NCBI GenBank assembly: GCA_036925085.1
Contig: JAUPFP010000109.1
Location: forward strand, 1 to 64,000
Direction of reading: 5' to 3'
DNA: 64,000 nucleotides
DNA from: Brachycybe producta
Lineage: Eukaryota > Arthropoda > Diplopoda > Playtdesmida > Andrognathidae
Part shown: piece after piece, positions 11,501 to 20,253 of the stretch
Position numbering within the stretch: the stretch's first letter is position 1
Layout of the letters: the number at the start of each line of letters is the position of its first letter
The notes under the pieces: generated by a model
What the model was told of the DNA's origin: nothing
Seen by the model: the letters and a program-made list of their open reading frames with translations, nothing else
The model's database searches: none
Program-made: the position numbers and the translations under genes

Positions 11501-13164
11501 AGTTATTGTTGAAGTTGAAGTTAAAGTAAAAGTTGAAGTTAAAGTTGAAGTTGAAGTTGAATTTGAAGTTTACGTTGAAGTTGAAGTTGAAGTTGAAGTT
11601 AAAGTGAAAGTTAAGTTGAAGTTGAAGTTGAAGTCAAGTTGAAGTCAAGTTGAAGTTGAAGTTGAAGTTGAAGTTGAAGTTGAAGTTGAAGTCAAGTTGA
11701 AATTAAAGTTGAAGTTAAAGTTGAAGTTGAAGTTAATGTTGAAGTTGAAGTTAAAGTTAAAATTAAAGGTGAAGTTGAAGTTGAAGTTGAAGTTGAAGTT
11801 GAAGATTAAGTTGTAGTTGAAGTTGAAGTTAAAGTTGAAGTTAAAGTTAAAGGTAAAGTTGAAATTGAAGTTGATGTTGAAGATGGAGTTGAAGTTGAAG
11901 TTAAAGTTAAAGTTGAAGTTGAAGTTAATGTTGAAGTTGGAGTTGAAGTTGAAGTTAATGATAAATTGAAATTAACATTGAAGTTGAAGTTGAAGTTGAA
12001 GTTGAAGTTGAAGTTGAAGTTGAAGTTGAAGTTGAAGTTGAAGTCGAAGTCGATGTTGAAGTAAAAGTTGAACTTGAAGTTGAAGTTAAAGTTGAAGTTA
12101 AAGTTAATGTTGAAGTTGAAGTTAAAGTAAAAGTTGAAGTTGAAGTTGAAGTTGAAGTTGAATTTGAAGTTGACGTTGAAGTTGAAGTTGAAGTTGAAGT
12201 TAAAGTGAAAGTTAAGTTGAAGTTGAAGTTGAAGTCAAGTTGAAGTCAAGTTGAAGTTGAAGTTGAAGTTGAAGTTGAAGTTGAAGTTGAAGTTGAATTT
12301 GATTTTGAAGTTGAAGTTGAAGTTGAAGTTGAAGTTGAAGTTGAAGTTGAAGTTGAAGTTGAAGATGAAGTTGAAGTTAAAGTTGAAGTTGAAGTTAAAG
12401 TGAAAATGAAGTTGAAGTTGAAATTAAAGTCAAGTTGAAATTAAAGTTGAAGTTAAAGTTGAAGTGGAAGTTAATGTTGAAGTTGAAGTTAAAGTTAAAG
12501 TTAAAGGTGAAGTTGAAGTTGAAGTTGAAGTTGAAGTTGAAGTTGAAGTTGAAGTTGAAGTTGAAGTTGAAGTTGAAATTGAAGTTGAAGTTGATGTTGA
12601 AGTTAAAGTTGAAGTCGAAGTCGATGTTGAAGTGGAAGTTGAACTTGAAGTTGAAGTTAAAGTTGAAGTTAAAGTTAATGTTGAAGTTGAAGTTAAAGTA
12701 AAAGTTGAAGTTGAAGTTGAAGTTGAATTTGAAGTTGACGTTGAAGTTGAAGTTGAAGTTGAAGTTAAAGTGAAAGTTAAGTTGAAGTTGAAGTTGAAGT
12801 CAAGTTGAAGTCAAGTTGAAGTTGAAGTTGAAGTTGAAGTTGAAGTTGAAGTTGAAGTTGATTTTGAAGTTGAAGTTGAAGTTGAAGTTGAAGTTGAAGT
12901 TGAAGTTGAAGTTGAAGTTGAAGTTGAAGTTGAAGTTGAAGTTAAAGTTGAAGTTGAAGTTAAGGTTAAAGTGGAATTTGAATTTGAAGTTGAAGTTGAA
13001 TTTGAAGTTGTAGTTGAATTTGAAGTTGAAGTTTTAGTTAAAGTTGAAGTTAATGTTGAAGTTAATGTTGAAGTTGAAATTGAAGATAATGTCGAAGTTA
13101 AAGTTAAGTTGAAGTTGAAGTTGAAAGTGAAGTTGAAGTTGAAGTCAAGTTGAAGTTGAAGTTG
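8587..13164 (+). repeat. Zone C: mosaic of modules with local duplications
   Basis: This stretch contains no gene. It begins with a junction and a partial M2 tail, followed by the pure 12-bp tract described separately. It then holds two related segments with AAATTTAAAGTTG, GATGATGGAG and an M1 (about 9880-10300 and about 11215-11640, offset about 1347). Between them are two M5-containing segments (about 10440-10730 and about 10930-11205). M3 copies lie at 10861 and 11804, M1 copies at about 12045 and 12615, and a 5'-truncated M2 starts at about 12970. An odd junction, GAAGTGTAAGTCAAG, is present near 10733-10747. Confidence 0.8.
8935..9270 (+). repeat. Pure (GAAGTTCAAGTT) 12-bp tract, 28 units
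   Basis: Here every second hexamer carries a G-to-C change, giving a 12-bp unit. The tract spans 336 bp, exactly 28 units. TAAG variants at 9019 and 9091 are 72 bp apart (six units), which suggests a secondary 72-bp duplication, and a GTAGAAG variant is at 9150. Unlike the C-free base hexamer, this unit is almost self-complementary: TTGAA and TTCAA are reverse complements, so one strand can fold with ten Watson-Crick pairs and two G-G mismatches per 12 bp. Short versions of the same unit (2-5 copies) occur at M2-M1 transitions, for example near 15365, 43310, 45690, 48455, 50600 and 54785. Confidence 0.93.
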
Positions 13165-13444
13165 AAGTTGAAGTTAAAGTTGAAGTTGAAGATAATGTCG
13201 AAGTTAAAGTTACGTTGAAGTTGAAGTTGAAGTTGAAGTTGAAGTTAATGTTGAAGTTAATGTTGAAGTTGAAGTTAAAGTAAAAGCTGAAGTTGAAGTT
13301 AAAGTTAAAGTTGAAGTTGAAGTTAAAGTTGAAGTTAAAATTAATGTTGAAGTTGAAGTTAAAGCAAAAGTTAAGTTGAAGTTAAAGTTGAAGTCAAGTT
13401 GAAGTTGAAGTTGAAGTAAAAGTTGAAGTTAAAGTTAATGTTAA

Positions 13445-13464
13445 AGGTAAAGGCTAAATATAAG
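13445..13464 (+). repeat. Module M4 landmark, copy in U0
   Basis: The text GGTAAAGGCTAAATATAAG sits in the slot where other modules read GGTAAAGTTGAAATTGAAG, with the same length. Five of about nine central bases differ. It is followed by GTTGATGTTGATGATGGAG, as in the parent context. Seven copies were found in the window. Confidence 0.9.
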
Positions 13465-13897
13465 TTGATGTTGATGATGGAGTTGAAGTTGAAGTTAAAG
13501 TTAAAGTTGAAGTTGAAGTTAATGTTGAAGTTGAAGTTGAAGTTCAAGTTCAAGTTCAAGTCGAAGTCGATGTTGAAGTGGAAGTTGAACTTGAAGTTGA
13601 AGTTAAAGTTGAAGTTAAAGTTATTGTTGAAGTTGAAGTTAAAGTAAAAGTTGAAGTTATAGTTGAAGTTGAATTTGAAGTTGACGTTGAAGTTGAAGTT
13701 GAAGTTGAAGTTGAAGTTAAAGTGAAAGTTAAGTTGAAGTTGAAGTTGAAGTCAAGTTAAAGTCAAGTTGAAGTTGAAGTTGAAGTCAAGTTGAAATTAA
13801 AGTTGAAGTTAAAGTTGAAGTTGAAGTTAATGTTGAAGTTGAAGTTAAAGTTAAAATTAAAGGTGAAGTTGAAGTTGAAGTTGAAGTTGAAGTTGAA

Positions 13898-14000
13898 GAT
13901 TAAGTTGTAGTTGAAGTTGAAGTTAAAGTTGAAGTTAAAGTTAAAGGTAAAGTTGAAATTGAAGTTGATGTTGAAGATGGAGTTGAAGTTGAATTTAAAG
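13898..14000 (+). repeat. Module M3 (representative copy)
   Basis: M3 starts with GATTAAGTTGTAG and continues through GTTAAAGGTAAAG, GTTGATGTTGAAGATGG and a GTTGGAG variant. In full copies it ends with AATGATAAATTG and AAATTAACATTG. Copies start at about 343, 3160, 5823 (partial), 7303 (partial), 10861, 11804, 13898, 16967, 20032, 21603, 24317, 27237, 28560, 31472, 34709, 39088, 59489 and 62449. The AATGATAAATTG tail is present near 496, 3313, 11958, 17117, 20185, 21757, 34862, 39241 and 63858, and is missing from the U-unit copies. Confidence 0.85.
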
Positions 14001-14086
14001 TTAAAGTTGAAGTTGAAGTTAATGTTGAAGTTGGAGTTGAAGTTGAAGTTGAAGTTGAAGTTGAAGTTGAAGTTGAAGTTGAAGTT

Positions 14087-14298
14087 GAAGTCGAAGTCGA
14101 TGTTGAAGTGGAAGTTGAACTTGAAGTTGAAGTTAAAGTTGAAGTTAAAGTTAATGTTGAAGTTGAAGTTAAAGTAAAAGTTGAAGTTGAAGTTGAAGTT
14201 GAAGTTGAATTTGAAGTTGACGTTGAAGTTGAAGTTGAAGTTGAAGTTAAAGTGAAAGTTAAGTTGAAGTTGAAATTGAAGTCAAGTTGAAGTCAAGT
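14087..14298 (+). repeat. Module M1 (representative copy)
   Basis: M1 is about 210 bp and is the most frequent module, with roughly 65-70 copies by eye. It starts with GTCGAAGTCGATGTTG, then GTGGAAGTTGAACTTGAAG, then GTTAATG and GTAAAAG, then GAATTTGAAGTTGACG. It ends with GTTAAAGTGAAAGTTAAG and a double GAAGTCAAG junction. It holds most of the CpG sites of the array (two TCGA and one GACG) and an imperfect palindrome, AAGTTGAACTT. The last part carries three 5-bp steps that shift the hexamer register. Typical starts are near 549, 3384, 4107, 12615, 14090, 15465, 20860, 31665, 42656, 50687, 56238, 62097 and 63931. Confidence 0.9.
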
Positions 14299-14654
14299 TG
14301 AAGTTGAAGTTGAAGTTGAAGTTGAAGTTGAAGTTGAAGTTGAAGTTGAATTTGATTTTGAAGTTGAAGTTGAAGTTCAAGTTCAAGTTGAAGTTGAAGT
14401 TGAAGTTGAAATTGAAGTTGAAGTTGATGTTGAAGTTAAAGTTGAAGTCGAAGTCGATGTTGAAGTGGAAGTTGAACTTGAAGTTGAAGTTAAAGTTGAA
14501 GTTAAAGTTAATGTTGAAGTTGAAGTTGAAGTTAAAGTAAAAGTTGAAGTTGAAGTTGAAGTTGAAGTTGAATTTGAATTTGAAGTTAATGTTGAAGTTG
14601 AAGTTGAAGTTGAAGTTAAAGTGAAAGTTAAGTTGAAGTTGAAGTTGAAGTCAA

Positions 14655-14830
14655 GTTGAAGTCAAGTTGAAGTTGAAGTTGAAGTTGAAGTTGAAGTTGA
14701 AGTTGAAGTTGAAGTTGATTTTGAAGTTGAAGTTGAAGTTGAAGTTGAAGTTGAAGTTGAAGTTGAAGTTGAAGTTGAAGTTGAAGTTGAAGTTGAAGTT
14801 AAAGTTGAAGTTGAAGTTAAAGTGAAAATG
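14655..14830 (+). repeat. Module M6: nearly pure hexamer run (representative copy)
   Basis: After the double GTCAAG junction the array runs as GAAGTT units, then one GATTTTG variant, then another pure run, ending with GTTAAAGTGAAAATGAAG. The number of pure units differs from copy to copy, up to about 17, as near 63445-63546. This is the part where paralogous units differ most in length. Related copies follow most M1 modules, for example near 4370, 15730, 18745, 23379, 33309, 40870, 47800 and 60481. Confidence 0.85.
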
Positions 14831-15027
14831 AAGTTGAAGTTGAAGTTGAAGTTAAAGTTAAAGTTGAAGTTGAAGTTAATGTCAAAGTTAAAGTTAAGTT
14901 GAAGTTGAAGTTGAAGTTAATGTCAAAGTTAAAGTTAAAGTTAAGTTGAAGTTGAAGTTGAAAGTGAAGTTGAAGTTGAAGTTGAAGTCAAGTTGAAGTT
15001 GAAGTTGAAGTTGAAGTTGAAGTTGAA

Positions 15028-15345
15028 GTCGAAATGGAAGTGGAAGTTGAAGTAGAAGTGGTAGTTGAAGTTGAAGTTGAAGTTAAAGTTGAAATTAAAG
15101 TTAAGGTTAAAGTGGAATTTGAATTTGAAGTTGAAGTTGAATTTGAAGTTGTAGTTGAATTTGAAGTTGAAGTTTTACTTAAAGTTGAAGTTAATGTTGA
15201 AGTTAATGTTGAAGTTGAAATTGAAGTTAAAATTAAAGTTAAAGGTGAAGATGATGTTGAAGTTGAAGTTAAAGTTGAAATTGAAGATAATGTCGAAGTT
15301 AAAGTTAAGTTGAAGTTGAAGTTGAAAGTGAAGTTGAAGTTGAAG
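15028..15345 (+). repeat. Module M2 (representative copy)
   Basis: M2 is about 320 bp. It starts TCGAAATGGAAGTGGAAG, then GTAGAAGTGGTAG, then AAGGTTAAAGTGGAATTTG, GAAGTTGTAGTTG, GTTTTA(C/G)TTAAAG, AAAATTAAAG and GAAGATAATGTCGAAG. It ends GTTGAAAGTGAAG. Full or partial copies start near 1064, 4640, 12970, 15028, 16034, 18066, 19050, 20436, 22709, 25467, 29702, 32614, 33608, 35815, 36794, 37902, 40196, 41178, 42060, 42393, 43807, 48120, 49908, 50240, 51246, 53499, 54104, 54437, 55440, 57695, 58027, 58297, 60839, 61109 and 63754. Two subtypes exist: TTACTTAAAG and TTAGTTAAAG. Confidence 0.88.
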
Positions 15346-18300
15346 TTGAAGTTGAAGTTGAAGTTCAAGTTGAAGTTCAAGTTGAAGTTGAAGTTGAAGT
15401 TGAAGTTGAAGTTGAAGTTGAAGTTGAAATTGAAGTTGAAGTTGATGTTGAAGTTAAAGTTGAAGTCGAAGTCGATGTTGAAGTGGAAGTTGAACTTGAA
15501 GTTGAAGTTAAAGTTGGAGTTAAAGTTAATGTTGAAGTTGAAGTTAAAGTAAAAGTTGAAGTTGAAGTTGAAGTTGAAGTTGAAGTTGAAATTGAAGTTG
15601 ATGTTGAAGTTGAAGTTGAAGTTGAAGTTAAAGTGAAAGTTAAGTTGAAGTTGAAGTTGAAGTCAAGTTGAAGTCAAGTTGAAGTTGAAGTTGAAGTTGA
15701 AGTTGAAGTTGAAGTTGAAGTTGAAGTTGATTTTGAAGTTGAAGTTGAAGTTGAAGTTGAAGTTGAAGTTGAAGTTGAAGTTGAAGTTGAAGTTGAAGTT
15801 AAAGTTGAAGTTGAAGTTAAAGTGAAAATGAAGTTGAAGTTGAAGTTGAAGTTGAAGTTGAAGTTAAAGTTGAAGTTGAAGTTAATGTCAAAGTTAAAGT
15901 TAAGTTGAAGTTGAAGTTGAAGTTAATGTCAAAGTTAAAGTTAAAGTTAAGTTGAAGTTGAAGTTGAAAGTGAAGTTGAAGTTGAAGTTGAAGTCAAGTT
16001 GAAGTTGAAGTTGAAGTTGAAGTTAAAGTTGAAGTCGAAATGGAAGTGGAAGTTGAAGTAGAAGTGGTAGTTGAAGTTGAAGTTGAAGTTAAAGTTGAAA
16101 TTAAAGTTAAGGTTAAAGTGGAATTTGAATTTGAAGTTGAAGTTGAATTTGAAGTTGTAGTTGAATTTGAAGTTGAAGTTTTAGTTAAAGTTGAAGTTAA
16201 TGTTGACGTTGAAGTTAAAGTTGAAGTTAAAATTAATGTTGAAGTTGAAGTTAAAGCAAAAGTTAAGTTGAAGTTAAAATTGAAGTCAAGTTGAAGTTGA
16301 AGTTGAAGTTCAAGTTGAAGTTGAAGTTAAAGTTGAAGTTAAAGTTAATGTTGAAGTTGAAGTTAAAGTAAAAGTTGAAGTTGAAGTTGAAGTTGAATTT
16401 GAAGTTGACGTTGAAGTTGAAGTTAAAGTGAAAGTTAAGTTGAAGTTGAAGTTGAAGTCAAGTTGAAGTCAAGTTGAAGTTGAAGTTGAAGTTGAAGTTG
16501 AAGTTGAAGTTGAAGTTGAAGTGGAAGTTGATTTTGAAGTTGAAGTTGAAGTTGAAGTTGAAGTTGAAGTTGAAGTTGAAGTTAATGTTGAAGTTGAAGT
16601 TCAAGTTCAAGTTCAAGTTCAAGTCGAAGTCGATGTTGAAGTGGAAGTCGAACTTGAAGTTGAAGTTAAAGTTGAAGTTAAAGTTATTGTTGAAGTTGAA
16701 GTTAAAGTAAAAGTTGAAGTTATAGTTGAAGTTGAATTTGAAGTTGACGTTGAAGTTGAAGTTGAAGTTGAAGTTGAAGTTAAAGTGAAAGTTAAGTTGA
16801 AGTTGAAGTTGAAGTCAAGTTGAAGTCAAGTTGAAGTTGAAGTTGAAGTTGAAGTTGAAGTCAAGTTGAAATTAAAGTTGAAGTTAAAGTTGAAGTTGAA
16901 GTTAATGTTGAAGTTGAAGTTAAAGTTAAAATTAAAGGTGAAGTTGAAGTTGAAGTTGAAGTTGAAGATTAAGTTGTAGTTGAAGTTGAAGTTAAAGTTG
17001 AAGTTAAAGTTAAAGGTAAAGTTGAAATTGAAGTTGATGTTGAAGATGGAGTTGAAGTTGAAGTTTAAGTTAAAGTTGAAGTTGAAGTTAATGTTGAAGT
17101 TGGAGTTGAAGTTGAAGTTAATGATAAATTGAAATTAACATTGAAGTTGAAGTTGAAGTTGAAGTTGAAGTTGAAGTTGAAGTTGAAGTTGAAGTCGAAG
17201 TCGATGTTGAAGTGGAAGTTGAACTTGAAGTTGAAGTTAAAGTTGAAGTTAAAGTTAATGTTGAAGTTGAAGTTAAAGTAAAAGTTGAAGTTGAAGTTGA
17301 AGTTGAAGTTGAATTTGAAGATGACGTTGAAGTTGAAGTTGAAGTTAAAGTGAAAGTTAAGTTGAAGTTGAAGTTGAAGTCAAGTTGAAGTCAAGTTGAA
17401 GTTGAAGTTGAAGTTGAAGTTGAAGTTGAAGTTGAAGTTGAATTTGATTTTGAAGTTGAAGTTGAAGTTGAAGTTCAAGTTGAAGTTGAAGTTGAAGTTG
17501 AAATTGAAGTTGAAGTTGAAGTTAAAGTTGAAGTTAAAGTTAATGTTGAAGTTGAAGTTAAAGTAAAAGTTGAAGTTGAAGTTGAAGTTGAAGTTGAAGT
17601 TGAATTTGAAGTTAATGTTGAAGTTGAAGTTGAAGTTGAAGTTAAAGTGAAAGTTAAGTTGAAGTTGAAGTTGAAGTCAAGTTGAAGTCAAGTTGAAGTT
17701 GAAGTTGAAGTTGAAGTTGAAGTTGAAGTTGAAGTTGAAGTTGATTTTGAAGTTGAAGTTGAAGTTGAAGTTGAAGTTGAAGTTGAAGTTGAAGTTGAAG
17801 TTGAAGTTGAAGTTGAAGTTGAAGTTAAAGTTGAAGTTGAAGTTAAAGTGAAAATGAAGTTGAAGTTGAAGTTGAAGTTGAAGTTGAAGTTAAAGTTGAA
17901 GTTGAAGTTAATGTCAAAGTTAAAGTTAAGTTGAAGTTGAAGTTGAAGTTAATGTCAATGTCAAAGTTAAAGTTAAAGTTAAGTTGAAGTTGAAGTTGAA
18001 AGTGAAGTTGAAGTTGAAGTTGAAGTCAAGTTGAAGTTCAAGTTGAAGTTGAAGTTGAAGTTGAAGTCGAAATGGAAGTGGAAGTTGAAGTAGAAGTGGT
18101 AGTTGAAGTTGAAGTTGAAGTTAAAGTTGAAATTAAAGTTAAGGTTAAAGTGGAATTTGAATTTGAAGTTGAAGTTGAATTTGAAGTTGTAGTTGAATTT
18201 GAAGTTGAAGTTTTACTTAAAGTTGAAGTTAATGTTGAAGTTAATGTTGAAGTTGAAATTGAAGTTAAAATTAAAGTTAAAGGTGAAGTTGATGTTGAAG

Positions 18301-19978
18301 TTGAAGTTAAAGTTGAAATTGAAGATAATGTCGAAGTTAAAGTTAAGTTGAAGTTGAAGTTGAAAGTGAAGTTGAAGTTGAAGTTGAAGTTGAAGTTGAA
18401 GTTCAAGTTGAAGTTGAAGTTGAAGTTGAAGTTGAAGTTGAAATTGAAGTTGAAGTTGATGTTGATGTTAAAGTTGAAGTCGAAGTCGATGTTGAAGTGG
18501 AAGTTGAACTTGAAGTTGAAGTTAAAGTTGAAGTTAAAGTTAATGTTGAAGTTGAAGTTAAAGTAAAAGTTGAAGTGGAAGTTGAAGTTGAAGTTGAAGT
18601 TGAAATTGAAGTTGATGTTGAAGTTGAAGTTGAAGTTGAAGTTAAAGTGAAAGTTAAGTTGAAGTTGAAGTTGAAGTCAAGTTGAAGTCAAGTTGAAGTT
18701 GAAGTTGAAGTTGAAGTTGAAGTTGAAGTTGAAGTTGAAGTTGATTTTGAAGTTGAAGTTGAAGTTGAAGTTGAAGTTGAAGTTGAAGTTGAAGTTGAAG
18801 TTGAAGTTGAAGTTGAAGTTAAAGTTGAAGTTGAAGTTAAAGTGAAAATGAAGTTGAAGTTGAAGTTGAAGTTGAAGTTGAAGTTAAAGTCGAAATGGAA
18901 GTGGAAGTTGAAGTAAAAGTGGTAGTTGAAGTTGAAGTTGAAGTTAATGTCAAAGTTAAAGTTAAAGTTAAGTTGAAGTTGAAGTTGAAAGTGAAGTTGA
19001 AGTTGAAGTTGAAGTCAAGTTGAAGTTGAAGTTGAAGTTGAAGCTGAAGTCGAAATGGAAGTGGAAGTTGAAGTAAAAGTGGTAGTTGAAGTTGAAGTTG
19101 AAGTTAAAGTTGAAATTAAAGTTAAGGTTAAAGTGGAATTTGAATTTGAAGTTGAAGTTGAAATTGAAGTTGTAGTTGAATTTGAAGTTGAAGTTTTAGT
19201 TAAAGTTGAAGTTAATGTTGACATTGAAGTTAAAGTAAAAGCTGAAGTTGAAGTTGAAGTTAAAGTTGAAGTTGAAGTTAAAGTTGAAGTTAAAATTAAT
19301 GTTGAAGTTGAAGTTAAAGCAAAAGTTAAGTTGAAGTTAAAATTGAAGTCAAGTTGAAGTTGAAGTTGAAGTTCAAGTTGAAGTTCAAGTTGAATTTCAA
19401 GTTGAAGTTCAAGTTGAAATTGAAGATAATGTCGAAGTTAAAGTTAAGTTGAAGTTGAAGTTGAAAGTGAAGTTGAAGTTGAAGTTGAAGTTGAAGTTCA
19501 AGTTGAAGTTCAAGTTGAAGTTGAAGTTGAAGTTGAAGTTGAAGTTGAAGTTGAAGTTGAAATTGAAGTTGAAGTTGATGTTGAAGTTAAAGTTGAAGTC
19601 GAAGTCGATGTTGAAGTGGAAGTTGAACTTGAAGTTGAAGTTAAAGTTGAAGTTAAAGTTAATGTTGAAGTTGAAGTTAAAGTAAAAGTTGAAGTTGAAG
19701 TTGAAGTTGAAGTTGAAGTTGAAGTTGAAATTGAAGTTGATGTTGAAGTTGAAGTTGAAGTTGAAGTTAAAGTGAAAGTTAAGTTGAAGTTGAAGTTGAA
19801 GTCAAGTTGAAGTCAAGTTGAAGTTGAAGTTGAAGTTGAAGTTGAAGTTGAAGTTGAAGTTGATTTTGAAGTTGAAGTTGAAGTTGAAGTTGAAGTTGAA
19901 GTTGAAGTTGAAGTTGAAGTTGAAGTTAAAGTTGAAGTTGAAGTTAAAGTGAAAATGAAGTTGAAGTTGAAGTTGAAG

Positions 19979-20253
19979 TTAAAGTTAAAGTTAAAGGTGA
20001 AGTTGAAGTTGAAGTTGAAGTTGAAGTTGAAGATTAAGTTGTAGTTGAAGTTGAAGTTAATATTGAAGTTAAAGTTAAAGGTAAAGTTGAAATTGAAGTT
20101 GATGTTGAAGATGGAGTTGAAGTTGAAGTTAAAGTTAAAGTTGAAGTTGAAGTTAATGTTGAAGTTAGAGTTGAAGTTGAAGTTAATGATAAATTGAAAT
20201 TAACATTGAAGTTGAAGTTGAAGTTGAAGTTGAAGTTGAAGTTGAAGTTGAAG
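19979..20253 (+). repeat. 275-bp M3-containing insertion present in S1 only
   Basis: Between GTGAAAATGAAG (about 19950) and GTTAATGTCAAAG (about 20284), S1 carries an M3 module with its full AATGATAAATTG tail. The matching place in S2 (about 37690-37740) has only pure hexamers. The S1-to-S2 offset falls by 275 bases across this point. The flanks are pure hexamers, so the exact breakpoints cannot be fixed. A module was either gained in S1 or lost in S2. Confidence 0.75.

Noticed and set aside
13445..13464. Start of a unique or transposon-derived sequence at GGCTAAATATAAG
   Set aside because: It is the same length as the parental text with five substitutions, and both flanks are normal array. 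No terminal repeats or target duplications are visible.
14087..14298. CENP-B box in the M1 module
   Set aside because: The reverse strand of the GTCGAAGTCGATG region contains TTCG, but the following required A and CGGG positions of the box do not match.
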